64,000 nt of DNA from Liriodendron chinense (GCA_003013855.2 PVNU02001303.1:186001-250000), one strand, 5' to 3'; positions 10,087 through 22,014 are shown, numbered from the stretch's first letter. The notes: generated by a model not told the origin, from the letters alone. Translations and numbers: made by a program.

Positions 10087-11935
10087 TGTAATGCCCCGAA
10101 GTTTAGACTCTCGTGGACAACACAATCTGTCGAGTTTCGGGTGTTAACTCCTGTGTGTTAACATTACTATTCCATAAACATACTGTACTTACATACATTC
10201 ATGGCATTTAAGCAAAATGACGGGAAATAAATATCTTATTCCATGATTTTCTACTCTAAGTTCCAAATCAAATATAAAACGTGTCTAACAAAATGTTTAT
10301 TTACTATTTCCATAAAAGGAAACTTATTTCGAATTCAAATAATTAACTTTTCTCTACTAAAAGCAATAAATGGATCATCATCAATCTACGTGGGCTTCAT
10401 CATCCGCCATTTGCTATCACGAACCTTCATATTTGTCCCCCTGCAGATCGGGCTCACTTAACGGATCGCCACCTGCAATGTCTAGTGGTGCTTTAAAAAC
10501 ACCGTCCCAGGAGGACGTGAGCTGCTCGCGATCAACTCAGTAAGGATCACCAATTAAGACTATTACAATAATATCCAAACAACGCAGATATCAAACAAAA
10601 CATGCAAAAAGAAATATCTTGATTAATGCTATGCATGAAATGCATGCTTTGGTTCAGGCACCCTGACTAATGAGACGGGATCACTCCACTCTTCTCACTA
10701 GTCACTAACAACCAGAGGTTCTAGTTAGGATGGGATCACTCCACTCTTCCCATACACCAAAAACAATTAGTGAAACCGGCTCATGCACACTTTCACTAGC
10801 AAGCGATGAATGCATGATTTAGTTCCACATTTAGTTAAATAGCTTATCATCCAGTAGTTTTAGAGATGTTCCCATCTCAAGGTCACTCTATACCCCATCC
10901 ATGGCCCGTCATAACGTAGAATAGCCGTTTCCTCTCGATAGGGGCCAACCACGAAAAGGCGTACACATCTTAGTCAAGATGAGACACATGGTACCCAAAA
11001 CACTTGTATCTGACTCAAGAGTCCATCATCTACTCCTTTACATAGGTCCTTGGCACTTCATTAATACCACGATCATGGTCTTGCCAAAATACATCTCATG
11101 GGCTTCTTACGAATCCATCATTTTCCACATATACAGTTATACTATCCATGGCGCAAAGGCTTCCATTAGAACGACATCCATACATATAACCATCCTCATA
11201 CATGAATCATAATCTCAATCTTATACATGTGAACAAACATGTTGAAGCATGGTGCATACATAATCTCATATACACATGTGAACAGGCATATTAAAGCATG
11301 TTGCATACATATTCTCATATACACATGTAAATCAATCATCATTCTTTCCTTAACCCTCAAATCTGACATACAACCTATATAAAACGAAATTTCAGCAATT
11401 AATGTCAAATATATTCATCAATACACGATTTCATAAAGGATTCACAATCATTCATGTTTTCAAGTAACATACAACAACCCATAACAATAAGACATAATTC
11501 GACATACCATACGATATTGCTGTAATTAGGCTTAAAAAGAAATCCTCACCTTAGAATTCAATGATATGATCTATAGATAGTGTGTACCTCCTCTACATCC
11601 TAAATCTAATGTAATTGTGGAAACACATGGTTAGGGATTATTTCAGCATGATATTCAATGATATGGTCATCTAAGGTTAGATCCATCAAAATGTTAGAGT
11701 GTACGCTATCTATAGGGGACAAATATTGTAGAAAATGGGGCCTACCTCTTAGAAATCCGGATGCCGGCTGAGTCGACTCGGTTTGGCTCGGTTGCTTTCT
11801 TCCCTGCCTCTCTCTCTTCTTCATTTCTCTTTCTTCTCCTTTCCTCCTCCTTCTCCTTCCCTGGACGGAGTCCAGCAACAGCCATCCAGCGACGACCGTC
11901 CGGCAGCAACTGTCCAGCGGCAGCCGGCCTTCCTA

Positions 11936-11990
<55 letters not shown>

Positions 11991-13007
11991 ACGACCTCTC
12001 TTTCTCTCTCTCTGACGGCTTCTCTCTCTCTCTGATGATCATGGAGGCTGCAAAGAAGAAAAAGAGATTTTATATAGCTCTGGTTAGTGTTCAGAGGAAG
12101 CTTCTAGGTTCCGGTTTCGTACTTCACAAGGAAACGACGAAAAATTCGGATCTATCTACACACCGGTCCCTTACGCATGAGGACTGTCCATAGTGAAGGG
12201 ATGGTCCACAAGAAGGTTTTAGAAGTGGTCTCATGTGCCCATGCAGAGTAACGGATCAGATCTTGATCCTTCTTCTATCGAACGGTGGTTTGGAGCGGGC
12301 CATACAAGTGACGGTCGACGAAGATTTTCAGAATGACTATGTTTGGCTGGCCCACGAGTCGAATGGACGGAGTGGATTTGGCAGTGGGGTCCATTGCAGG
12401 GCCAATGTGGAGCCCAAAAACGAACAGCGTCGTCCGCTGTAGCTGCAGAACGAAGAAGACAGAGGGGGAGGTTGGCGCGTCGAGCGCACGCGGTACGGAG
12501 ACCGCGTGCCATCGCTGCCCCTTACACACGTGGTCCACTGGTGTGGATCTAGGCGATCTTCTCCATCCAGCATGTCGCCAACGTAAAATTAGCCGTTGGC
12601 CAGAAATTTGAGACAGATCCCAGTTAAGGTGGGCCATTTAGGGTCCGATTTCTGATTAGGGCATTTGCACAATGATCGGGGAGCTGATTTTCCACGTGTA
12701 CAGTTGTTTTGTGTTAGATAGGCCATACACTAAGTTTAGGCTAAAAAATGATTGTGAAAACTGGTTTACTTAAATGGTGGAGTTTTAGTAGTGGCATTTT
12801 CGTAATTTTTTGAAAACGGTGAGTTTAACAAAATCCAGCCATTCTGGACCATTTTTTAGGTTAATTTGAGCAACTTTTATAAATGGGCCCGCCTTAGATT
12901 CCCTACTGTTGATTAGATATAAACCTCTCAAGATCAACGGCTAAAAAAAAATAATTAAAATTCAAAATAAATTAAAAAATTATACGGAGAAAATACGGGG
13001 TGTTACA
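10087..13007 (-). repeat. 3' LTR of the chromodomain Gypsy element
   Basis: 2.9-kb LTR, uninterrupted. It contains a CT microsatellite (about 11939-11990) that is also present in the partner LTR (30872-30931). Open frames around 12230-12640 have partners at 31177-31583 only because LTRs are duplicated. The polypurine tract abuts it at 13008-13020 (AAGGGAGGTGGAG on the minus strand). Confidence 0.88.
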
Positions 13008-13691
13008 CTCCACCTCCCTTAAAAACAAACTTCATCCTCGAAGTTTACCTATGATTGGTCGGCGAATAGCTTGGGGTATTCCTTCCTCATCTCCTCTTCA
13101 TTCTCCCACGTCGCTTCTTCTTCACCATGGAAGGACCACAAGACTTTGACTAGGTAGATGACTTTCTTTCAGAGGGTGTGTTCCTTTCGATCCAAAATGT
13201 GCACTGGTTCTTCTACATAAGATGCATCATCTCGAACCTCGATCTTCTCCCACTCGATCACATGGGAATCATCTCTCTCGTACTTCCTTAGCATGGAAAC
13301 GTGGAAGACATCATGGACATTTGACAATTGAGGAGGTAGAGCGAGACGGTATGCCACTTCTCCTACACGCTGCAAAATTTGGAACGGGCCTATAAATCAT
13401 GGTGCTAGCTTGCCCTTCTTCCCAAATCGCAACATACCCTTCATTGGTGATACTTTCAAGAATACAAAGTCGCCTTCTTTGAATTCGAGATCTCGGCGTA
13501 ACTTTTCTGTCTACTCTGGGCAGTCTGCAAATGTTTGCGGATGATTTCAATCATTTCTGAGGTAAGCTGCACAATTTCTGGTCCAAGCACACTACGTTCT
13601 CCAACTTCTGCCCAGCAATGCGGTGCGCGGCATGGACGACCATAGAGGGTTTCAAAAGGTACCATGCCTATACTTGCTTGGTAGCTATTGT
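13008..13691 (-). pseudogene. Gypsy integrase C-terminus and chromodomain, broken
   Basis: On the minus strand the segment resumes after the Tat-like insertion with NSYQASIGMVPFETLYGRPC and continues through WAEVGE and IRKHLQTAQSRQKSY. A frameshift near 13500 follows, then a stop at 13397-13399. Then come VGEVAYRLALPPQLSNVHDV and FHVSMLRKY, and a stop at 13169-13171. The last part, LVKVLW, EEEATWENEEEM and YPKLF, is the chromodomain that places this element among chromodomain-bearing Gypsy families. Integrase would insert element cDNA; the chromodomain is thought to steer insertion toward modified chromatin. The 13169 and 13397 stops both fit CGA to TGA transitions. Confidence 0.85.
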
Positions 13692-14920
13692 TGTTAACGC
13701 CAAAAATTGGCTAACAGCTGTTGGTCAGGGACCAACTTGGATTCTTTGTTGCCTGATCTCCACTCAGAGATGAATGGTATAGATTGAGAACCTGCAATCA
13801 CCAAGAAAGGTTAGGACCACCGCCGGTTGGCCCGGCTTATGGCCCTCCGATGGCAAAGTCAGTACGGGTACTGTGATAGTAAGATGAAACGTGAAATGTA
13901 GGCTTAGAGATTGTGTACCTTCTTATTGATGAAACCATCTATTTATATAGATCTGAATGTCCCATTCTGTTACGTAAGATACCGAGATCATCTACTGATT
14001 TCATGGGATAAGGTGCTTATCCTGCTTATCCTCAGATAAAGGAATAATCTAATCCAATTACTCATCTGGTCAATTACGTTCCTTGATAGCGATCCCTTAA
14101 GACACGGAGCCGTAGACGAAGATAAGCCCAAAATCGGCCTACACGTGCTGCTGGTACTATAGGCTAAGGGATGTCATCGCTGATCAGTAGTTAAAGCTGC
14201 TCGCACGTCGGAAGATACTCGCGAGACAAGCTGCTCGCATATATAGGCTGCTGGTACTATGAGCTGAAGGACGTCCTCGCCAGAGAGCAGAGAGCAGAGA
14301 TCAGAGAGCAGAGACCAGAGACCAGAGACCAGAGCTGCTCGCATACCAGAGACCAGAGATCAGAGACCAGAGAGTAGAGAGTAAAGCTGCTCGCATACCA
14401 GAGACCAGAGACCAGGGCTGCTCGCATGACCAAAGACCAGGGCTGCTCACATGACGGAAGCTGCTCATATGACGGGAGCTGCTCACCAGAGACCAGAGAC
14501 CAGGGCTGCTCACATGACCAGAGACCAGAAACCAGGGCTGCTCGCATGACCAGAGACTAGAGACCAGAGACCAGGGCTGCTCACATGACCAGAGACCAGA
14601 GACCAGGGCTACTCGCATGACCAGAGACCAGAGACCAGAGACCAGGGCTGCTCACATGACCAGAGACCAGAGACCAGAGACCAGGGCTGCTCACATGACC
14701 AGAGACCAGAGACCAGGGCTGCTCGCATGACCAGAGACCAGAGACCAGAGACCAGGGCTGCTCACATTTTGGAGATGCGACACCTTTCTTCGAGCACGAG
14801 CCGGGCTGGTCGCATTCTGGAGATGTGACCCCTTTCTTCAAGCACGAGCCGGGCTGGTCGCATTTTGGAGATGCGACCGCGATTCCTCACTTCTCTTTAA
14901 AGCCAAATTTGTCTACAACA
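13692..14920 (-). repeat. Left (3') LTR of the Tat-like element
   Basis: 1229 bp, against 900 bp for the partner at 18396-19295. The extra length comes from a larger tandem array at 14281-14770. A TATA-like box (plus-strand TATTTATATAGAT, about 13938-13950) lies downstream of the array in the direction of transcription. The polypurine tract (GGGTTTGGGGGCACT on the minus strand) is at 14921-14935. Confidence 0.87.
14281..14770. repeat. Tandem array in the U3 of the Tat-like LTR
   Basis: Repeats of roughly 25-50 bp built from (GACCAGA)n plus GGGCTGCTCACATGACC or GGGCTGCTCGCATGACC. The partner LTR holds a shorter array (about 18984-19190). The encoded Ser/Leu/Trp-rich frames on the minus strand are artefacts of the repeat. 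Confidence 0.9.
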
Positions 14921-15349
14921 AGTGCCCCCAAACCCTTGGCGTTGAGGAACTATGCTAAGGGTTTTGCTTGTATGCGTAGCTGACTGCTGGGAGAGAATCG
15001 TGCATGATTCATTTAACATGATTCTGCATTTATGATGGCCAGCTTTACGCAGCTTTTCCTGCTGCAGGAAATGAGGCGTCGGTCGCCACGTGTCTACGTA
15101 TTTAATGCTTGTGCCCATTCGTCTGTCGTGCTGAATGAGAGGCTGCCGCGTGTCGACCAAATCAAAGAAATGATTGTGTATAAATAACAACAGAATGGCT
15201 TTGCTTTTGGCACCGGAATAACTTCATTCTGGGGAACCCCTCCTCCAATTGCCCTGGATGGAGGAAAAAATGGTTTTACGTCTCCGGCAACTGGGAGTCC
15301 GAAGCAAGCTCCGACTCCAAAGGCCATAACGTTAGTCGCATGTTCGGGA

Positions 15350-15505
15350 GCTGCTCACATGTCAGGAGTGCTCATGACAAGAGTGGTCATACATCAGGAA
15401 TGCTCATGACGAGAGTGGTCATATGTCCGGAGTGCTCATGACGAGTGGTCATATGTCCGGAGTGCTCATGACGAGAGTGGTCATATGTCCGGAGTGCTCA
15501 CGAGC
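15350..15505. repeat. Short tandem repeats near the 3' end of the Tat-like element
   Basis: About four to five units of 28-32 bp with the core GGTCATATGTCCGGAGTGCTC and ATGACGAGAGT, between the integrase remnant and the 3' LTR. Tandem repeats at this position are known for Tat/Ogre-type elements. Confidence 0.8.
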
Positions 15506-15972
15506 CGAGCTGCTCGCATGTTGATCGGATGGCATTGCTCGGGGATCTGAGATGAACTATAAACGGAGGAGGCTCGCGATCGAACAATCTGATAATGACT
15601 TTCTTTAGTGTTGAGGAGCTACGTGAAGGACTTGTATGTATATGTAACTGCCTATTTTCGGAGGAGAAGCCGTACATGATTGAGCATGCATTTATAAGCG
15701 CCAGCTTTCTGCATAGAGATAGGCTGGCCTATCAATTGAGTCTTTGGCCCTGCGGTGAGCAGATGACTTAGTCACTTCATGCTATAATGTTTTACTCAAC
15801 TCATGAAAATGAGTTGGGCTCAATCTGGGAGGTCTTGGCGACCATGTCCGCATAGAGATAGACTGATCTATCGATTGAGGCTTTGATTCTACCAAGGGCA
15901 GAAGGTTGGCCAAGAGAATGTATGTATTCCCTTTGGGGCTATTCGGGTCCAAAAAATGGAGTAGCGACCAAG

Positions 15973-16592
15973 TTATAGATTCCATAGCTGAACAGTTGGT
16001 CGAGCAATCTCGATGACTCGATACGGGCCTTCCCAGTTAAGATGCAATAACCAAGTAGCTGTTCCGATGTTTTGCCTGAGCACCAAGTTGTTGATAAGCC
16101 AACTTAAAGACAAGATATGTTCATTTTCTCTTCTAGGAGATCGAGGTGAAGTAATCGCCTGCCACGTCCTTTTCCCATAGGTAGTGGTCTGATTATATCG
16201 ATTCTCCATTGAGCGAAAGGCTAAGTACCGTCCATCGGCGTCATTTACTCAGACGGTAAATGAGGGAATGGAGAATATCGCTGATATTTGTCACATTTCT
16301 TTGAGAATTCGATAGCATCCGCCTTCATAGTGGGCCAATAGTATCATTGTCTCATTGCTTTGTTTGCTAGAGACCGTCCTTTGGGATGATTACCGCATGC
16401 CCCTGGGTGTATTTCATCTAGAACACGGTGTGCTTCTTCTGAATGGAGACACTTTAAATACAGTAAAGTAAAACTTTTACGGAACAATTTTTCATTTTGT
16501 AAGATGTACCTGGCAGCACGATAGCGAATTGTCGGGCTGATTTTTATCATCTGGGAGTCATCCACTTTGGAGTAAAGGATAATGGGGTCCAT
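15973..16592 (-). pseudogene. Tat-like integrase fragments (zinc-binding and C-terminal ends)
   Basis: Minus strand 16592-16344 reads ISPTIRYRAARYILQNEKLF, then CLHSEEAHRVLDEIHPGACG and NHPKG, the H2C2 zinc-binding head of Tat-type integrase. After a gap with no catalytic core, 16209-15973 reads NLVLRQNIG and NWEGPYRVIEIARP, the C-terminal tail. The D-D-E core appears to be deleted, so it cannot integrate. Confidence 0.75.
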
Positions 16593-16977
16593 CCAACAGG
16601 AAGATAAAAATAATGTGCGAGCTGCTTTGGAGCAACTTGATCGACACTCAGGGTAGATAGATGCTCGATAAGAATAGCTTGCGTCAGATCAGACTCAGGT
16701 GCAGAAGATAATTTTGCAAAAGAACCTGCGAGCTTGTTCTCCTCTCGAGGAATATGACTTATTTTATATTTGTTCAATTTGAACGAGCAAGATAAGTACC
16801 TGAGATTTGTACAAAGCCACCCAGTCCTTCTTTGCCTCGAATTCGTTGAGCACTTGATATACAACGAGCTGAGAGTCGTTGTGAATGAGTAGGTTCCTTA
16901 TTGCGTATATATTTGCTTAATTTGAGGCCGACAATTAAGGCTTCATATTCCGTTTCGTTGAGGCACGAGAGCTTCAA
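16547..16977 (-). pseudogene. Tat-like RNase H fragments
   Basis: Two overlapping frames of a plant-type second RNase H typical of Tat elements: LNETEYEALIVGLKLSKYIR (16977 downward). Then, after a frameshift, a stretch containing NDSQLVVYQVLNEFEAK, and NKYKISHIPREENKLAGSFA followed by KLSSAPESDL. The catalytic E (in EYEAL) and D (in NDSQ) can be recognised but in different frames, so the enzyme is dead. Confidence 0.75.
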
Positions 16978-17280
16978 CGCTACAACGATGGAATCCTTAT
17001 GAAGGAAATGGATTCCTTTAGTACCTTCGTGAGAGAGAGAGATTGGATGATGGCTCCAAACTTAACGTGCTGGATGATTTCTCCACCCAATAAATATGCT
17101 AAGGCTTCTTGGGAGAGCGGTCTCGTCGATCACTTCGATATTTTTATCTGGGGGCAAGATTTCCTCCGGCTTGTGCTTCTTACCCTGTATACCATGACGC
17201 GTCAAAGCAACTTCTTCTGCATTGATATACTTCTGAGCTTTAGCTTGGAATTCCGCCGTGGTTTTTGGAGGGTTTTTGTC

Positions 17281-18249
17281 TTAGGCAAATCTGAATTTTT
17301 CGCTCGTAATTCCGGCTATGAGGGCGGTAAGGCCTTTTTCTTCGGTATATCCTTCAGTTTGGACGGCTTCGGCAGTGAACAGTACTGTGAACTCCTTTAT
17401 CGTCTCCCCATGCTGCTGTTTCAAATCCATTAGGTGGGACGCTGGCTTTTTGGTGCGGATGCTTCCCATGAATTGGGAAAGGAAAAGCTCCGATAACTGT
17501 GAAAAGGAGCCGATAGATCGAGGCTTCAGCCCCCGGAACCACGTACGAGCTGCTTCCTTTAAGGTTAAGGAAAAAGCTATATACACGATTTCCGACCCAT
17601 ATCCCTCCAGCTCCATAAAAGACCTATAAGTTTCCAAGTGTTCGAGAGGATCGCCTATACCTGTATATGGAGTGATGACAGGTGTACGATATTTTCTAGG
17701 TAAAGGTGCTCCCATGACCTCGCTGGTGAAAGGAGACTCAGATCGATGTATCGACGCCACCACAGCTGACGGTCGATTTGCCTGATATCGCTGCTCCATG
17801 ACATCAAAGCGATCATGGATTCTTTTGAGGTCTCCTTCCCACGATAAAGTATAACCTGATGTTTTAACGGTGGACCCCTGAGATTGATGTTGACGAGAAG
17901 CACTAGAATGTATAGAATGTGGAGGTAGCACAGGAGGTTGGTTGCCAAGCGGCATTCGATTTGATGGAGGATGATTTGGTTGGACCTGTGGCTCATCCAC
18001 AGAATATCTGGAAGCCATCCGTATGGGTTGCGCTGGCAACCCTTCGGAAGGTTGTCTCTGCGGCTCCAGGAAATGCTGATCAATCCGATTAGACAGGGCT
18101 TGAACTCCGGCGTTGAGGGTTAGAAGAGTATTTCCGAGGAAACGCATGACGTCCTCTTGACTTCCGAAAACCTCCAATAATAGGTTCGCTGATGGCACGT
18201 TTGGAGCTCCTTGAGGGATCTTTATTGAAGTGGTTTGAGGAACAGGCAC
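17281..18249 (-). CDS. Tat-like Gag (partial)
   Basis: 322-residue open frame on the minus strand. The N-terminal half is low-complexity and Pro/Gln-rich. From about residue 190 it carries the Retrotrans_gag fold: YTGIGDPLEHLETYRSFMEL, EAARTWFRGLKPRSIGSFSQ and LSELFLSQFMGS. Gag builds the cytoplasmic particle around element RNA. It ends at a stop at 17281-17283, before any zinc knuckle, so it is probably truncated. It is the only long uninterrupted frame of this element. Confidence 0.8.
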   Translation of the reverse strand: MPVPQTTSIKIPQGAPNVPSANLLLEVFGSQEDVMRFLGNTLLTLNAGVQALSNRIDQHFLEPQRQPSEGLPAQPIRMASRYSVDEPQVQPNHPPSNRMPLGNQPPVLPPHSIHSSASRQHQSQGSTVKTSGYTLSWEGDLKRIHDRFDVMEQRYQANRPSAVVASIHRSESPFTSEVMGAPLPRKYRTPVITPYTGIGDPLEHLETYRSFMELEGYGSEIVYIAFSLTLKEAARTWFRGLKPRSIGSFSQLSELFLSQFMGSIRTKKPASHLMDLKQQHGETIKEFTVLFTAEAVQTEGYTEEKGLTALIAGITSEKFRFA

Positions 18250-18395
18250 TGATTCCGTAACGTCAGGCGAAGGTAATGTCTACCTTGATGTGGAAGGATG
18301 AACAGTCTTTTTAGGAGGCATTATGGAAGGATATTGATCAGTGGTAAGAACGACTGACTTTGATGATCAAATCGTTCCCACAGACGGCGCCAATC

Positions 18396-19295
18396 TGTTA
18401 ACGCCAAAAATTGGCTAACAGCTGTTGGTCAGGGACCAACTTGGATTCTTTGTTGCCTGATCTCCACTCAGAGATGAATGGTATAGATTGAGAACCTGCA
18501 ATCACCAAGAAAGGTTAGGACCACCGCCGGTTGGCCCGGCTTATGGCCCTCCGATGGCAAAGTCAGTACGGGTACTGAGATAGTAAGATGAAGCGTGAAA
18601 TGTAGGCTTAGAGATTGTGTACCTTCTTATTGATGAAACCATCTATTTATATAGATCTGAATGTCCCATTCTGTTACGTAAGATACCGAGATCATCTACT
18701 AATTTCATGGGATAAGGTGCTTATCCTGCTTATCCTTAGATAAAGGAATAATCTAATCCAATTACTCATCTGGTCAATTACGTTCCTTGATAGCGATCCC
18801 TTAAGACACAGAACCGTAGACGAAGATAAGCCCAAAATCGGCCTATACGTGCTGCTGGTACTATAGGCTAAGGGATGTCATCGCTGATCAGTAGTTAAAG
18901 CTGCTCGCACGTCGGAAGATGCTCGCGAGACAAGCTGCTCGCATATATAGGCTGCTGGTACTATGAGCTGAAGGACATCCTCGCCAGAGAGCAGAGACCA
19001 GAGAGCAGAGCTGCTCACATACCAGAGCCAGAGATCAAAGACTAGAGAGCAGAGCTGCTCGCATACCAGAGACCAGAGACCAGGGCTGCTCACATGATGG
19101 AAGCTGCTCATATGACAGGAGCTGCTCACCAGAGACCAGAGACCAGGGCTGCTCACATGACCAGAGACCAGAGACCAGGGCTACTCGCATTTTGGAGATG
19201 CGACCCCTTTCTTCGAGCACGAGCCGGGCTGGTCGCATTTTGGAGATGCGACCGCGATTCCTCACTTCTCTTTAAAGCCAAATTTGTCTACAACA
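18396..19295 (-). repeat. Right (5') LTR of the Tat-like element
   Basis: Starts TGTTAACGCC and ends CTACAACA in plus orientation, the same termini as 13692-14920. It is shorter because its U3 array (about 18984-19190) has fewer units. Confidence 0.87.
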
Positions 19296-19991
19296 ATTGT
19301 TGTTGGCGAATTCAGTGAGGGCTAGATAATCTTCCCATTTTTCTTTAAAATCCAACACGCAAGATCTTAACATATCTTCCAATATTTGGTTCACTCTCTC
19401 GGTCTGACCGTCGGTCTGGGGGTGGAAAGCTGTGCTATACTTAAGAGAGGTGCCCATCGCCTGTTGCATTTTAAACCATAATGAGGATGTATAGCGCGGA
19501 TCTCTGTCTGAGATGATCGATGCTGGCATACCATGTAAACGCACTACTTCTTTAACATACAACTCTGCCAATTCTGAAACTGGGGCGGTCACACGGATCG
19601 GAATGAAATGAGCTGACTTGGTGAGGCGGTTCACGATGACCCATATCGCGTCGTGTCTCTTATTTGACCGGGGTAGTCCTGTGATGAAGTCTATTGAGAT
19701 ATGCTCCCATTTCCACGTGGGGATTTCTGGTTGGGTTAACAACCCACCTGGTTTCTTATGTTTGGCCTTTACTTGCTGGCATGTGAGACATTTTGACACA
19801 AATTCGGCTATTTCACGCTTCATGTTATTCCACCAATATTGTCTTTTCATGTCTTGATACATCTTCGTACTTCCTGAGTGAATTGTCAATTTAGATCTAT
19901 GTGCATCTTCCATTATTTCACGTTTCAGCTCTGGGTCATTTTGTACACATAGGCGATCACGAAAACGAATTCCCCCATCAGATCCTATTCG
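19296..19991 (-). pseudogene. Gypsy integrase, N-terminal and catalytic core
   Basis: Part of the chromodomain element's pol. Minus strand: EDAHRSKLTIHSGSTKMYQD and CLTCQQVKAKHKK form the H2C2 head (HSG replaces HPG). HISIDFITGLP, SDRDPRYTSS and HPQTDGQTER supply the D, D and E of the catalytic core. The frame stops at ALTEFANNN where the Tat-like element entered. It continues upstream into RNase H across a stop at 19992-19994 (TGA in place of an expected Trp). Confidence 0.88.
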
Positions 19992-20402
19992 TCAATCCTT
20001 GCTGTGTTCTGGATCCCTTGCCTTGGCTATTTCTTCTTGGAGGTCCACATCTTGACTTTGAACGTCTATGATTTTTCGTATCATTACTGGTTCAATTACG
20101 ATGTTCCTCAAGTATGCTTTGCGCTTGTCTAGGCTCAGTTTGACTTTGAACTCCTTAACAAAATTTAACATCTCCCACTTCTTCACCATGCAAGTTGCGG
20201 CTACCTCATGGGTTTTCTTCCTGCTTAGCGCATCGGCTACTGCGTTTGCCTTGCCCGGATTGTAACATAATTCAATTTGAAAATCCTTCAAGGTTTCCAT
20301 CCAACGACGCTGCCTCATGTTCAGGTCCTTTTGCTGAAATAGATACTTTAGGCTCTTGTGATCCGTATTTAACTTAAATTGTTCGCCGTACAAATAGTGC
20401 CT
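19992..20402 (-). pseudogene. Gypsy RNase H, C-terminal part
   Basis: YGEQFKLNTDHKSLKYLFQQ, RQRRWMETLKDFQIE and YNPGKANAVADALSRK are the conserved end of Ty3/Gypsy RNase H, including the catalytic Asp in ADALSR. It joins the RT frame at 20403-20405, a TAG where the family has Trp. Confidence 0.9.
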
Positions 20403-21392
20403 CTATATTTTTAGTGCTAAAATCACAGCGGTTAGCTCTAAGTCGTGTGTGGGATAATTCTGCTCGTGAGGCCTCAACTGTCGAGAGGCATAGGCTATCA
20501 CCTTGTCTTTCTGCATCAATATACATCCTAGTCCGGCTCTTGACGCATCGGTGTATACTACGTACTCGACTCCTTCTTCTGGCAGGGTTAAGACTGGGGC
20601 TAATGTTAATAGCTCCTTCAGTGTCTGAAATGCTTTTTCTGCCTTATCGTTCCATTCGAATCGAGCTCTCTTCTTGGTGAGCTCTGTCAAGGGTCGGGTA
20701 ATTTTCGAGAATTCTTTAATAAACCGTCTGTAATATCCGGCTAGGCCAAGAAAACTATGAATTTCTGTGACGGTTGTTAGTTGACTCCAATGTCGGACTG
20801 CATCGACTTTCGACTGATCCACTGCTATGCCTTCACGCGTCACTACGTGACCAAGAAATTTCACTTCTTCTTTGCAAAAGTCGCACTTCTTAAGCTTGGC
20901 GTATAATTGGTTATTCTTCAGGGTTTTCAGGGCGGTCCTCAAATGCTCGGCGTGCTCTTCTTCGCTCTTGGAGTAAATTAGGATATCGTCGATGAACACA
21001 ATTATGAACTTGTCTAAATAGGGTTTGGACACGTGATTCATTAAGTCCATGAACACGGCAGGGGCATTTGTCAACCCGAAGGGCATGACTAGGAATTCAT
21101 AATAACCGTATCTCGTTCTAAAAGCAGTCTTCAGAACATCCTCCTTCTTTATGCGTAGCTGATGATAACCAGACCTTAAGTCGATTTTTTAAAAGAATCT
21201 TGCTCCACGCAGCTGGTCGAAAAGGTCCTCTATGTGCGGTAAGGGATATTTGTTCTTGATAGTGGCTTGGTTCAGCTTCTTATAGTTAATGCATAGACGA
21301 AGTGAACCGTCCTTCTTCCGCACAAACAGGACAGGGGCGGCTCAGGGAGAAACGCTTGGGCAAATAAACCCTTGGTCCAGGAGTTCTTCTAA
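20403..21392 (-). pseudogene. Gypsy reverse transcriptase with stops
   Basis: Reverse transcriptase and start of RNase H of the chromodomain element. Blocks in order on the minus strand: PVLFVRKKDGSLRLCINYKK, LNQATIKNKYPLPHIEDL, FRTRYGYYEFLVMPFGLTNA, the intact active site FIVFIDDILIYS-type motif (IIVFIDDILIYSKSEEEHAE), FLGHVVTREGI, SFLGLAGYYRRFI and YVVYTDASRAGLG (RNase H). In-frame stops occur at 21342-21344 and 21189-21191, and at 21393-21395 just upstream. The enzyme would copy element RNA to DNA in the particle. The active-site Asps are intact, but the frame is not. Confidence 0.92.
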
Positions 21393-22014
21393 CTACTTCT
21401 TGAGTTCTTGTAACTCTACTGGTGCCATCCGATATACGGGTAGAGCTATTGGAGACGTGCCTGGCATAAGATCAATAGTGAAGTCTACCTCATGCTCAGG
21501 GGGTAAGCTGGGAATATCTTGGAAGACTTCTGGGAACTCCGCTACTATGGGAATTCGCGCAATCAATAACTCGGTCAACTCTTCTTCTACTACGCTCATC
21601 AACGTTCCTCTTACCTTGGAAAACTAACAGGTCTCGTCTGGGGAGGGCTAAAGAGATAGTCTTGGCGTGGCAATCCAAGTTAGCGAAGTGTTTAGAAAGC
21701 CAATCCATGCCTAAGATCACATCGAACGTTCTCATATTCATCACTATAAGATCAGCCTTCATGGTGACTCCGCTGATATTCAAGGGGCATCCTCGGCATA
21801 TTCTTCGCAATTCTACGATCCGGCCTATAGGAGTAGCTACTACAACTGACTCATCTAAGCGATCAATCTGGAGGTCTAATTGTGCTAGCACGGATGCAGA
21901 GATAAATGAAGCAGACGCACCACTATCAAACAAAACTACTACCAGAATGTCGCAAATGTAAATAATACCTTCGACGGCTCGAGGTTCTTCTTCCACTTCT
22001 TCTGATGGTGCCAT
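21393..22014 (-). pseudogene. Gypsy aspartic protease region
   Basis: Minus strand: VVVLFDSGASASFIS is the DSG active site of the retroelement aspartic protease, followed by GMDWLSKHFANLDC, the family's conserved end. A frameshift near 21610-21630 switches to the frame carrying FPEVFQDIPSLPPEHEVDF, the protease-RT linker, which ends at a stop at 21393-21395. The protease would cut the Gag-Pol polyprotein. Confidence 0.87.

Larger units (their letters stand above)
13692..19295 (-). mobile_element. Tat-like Ty3/Gypsy element, internally deleted
   Basis: Flanked by the 5-bp duplication ATTGT (13687-13691 and 19296-19300) and inserted in the host element's integrase gene at the codons for EFANNN. 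LTRs are 13692-14920 and 18396-19295, with minus-strand ends TGTTGTAG...GTTAACA. The primer site (TTGGCGCCGTCTGTGGG on the minus strand, about 18378-18393) is that of Tat-type elements. It has Gag, RNase H and integrase remnants, but no reverse transcriptase or protease is visible between 16978 and 17280. It is a deleted, non-autonomous copy. Confidence 0.88.

Noticed and set aside
9766..10125. 119-codon minus-strand frame beside the hAT element
   Set aside because: No domain. It spans the hAT end, target duplication and presumed intron of the F-box pseudogene.
11783..12193. Open frames across the CT microsatellite in the Gypsy LTR (also 30619-31033)
   Set aside because: Their length comes from the dinucleotide repeat (Ser/Leu or Arg/Glu runs). 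No domain, and they lie inside LTRs.
12231..12637. Overlapping open frames seemingly conserved with 31177-31583
   Set aside because: The similarity is the LTR duplication. Frames exist on both strands and no protein family is recognisable.
14257..14841. Frames rich in GLWSLVSGHVSSPGLW
   Set aside because: Translation of the U3 tandem array of the Tat-like LTR.
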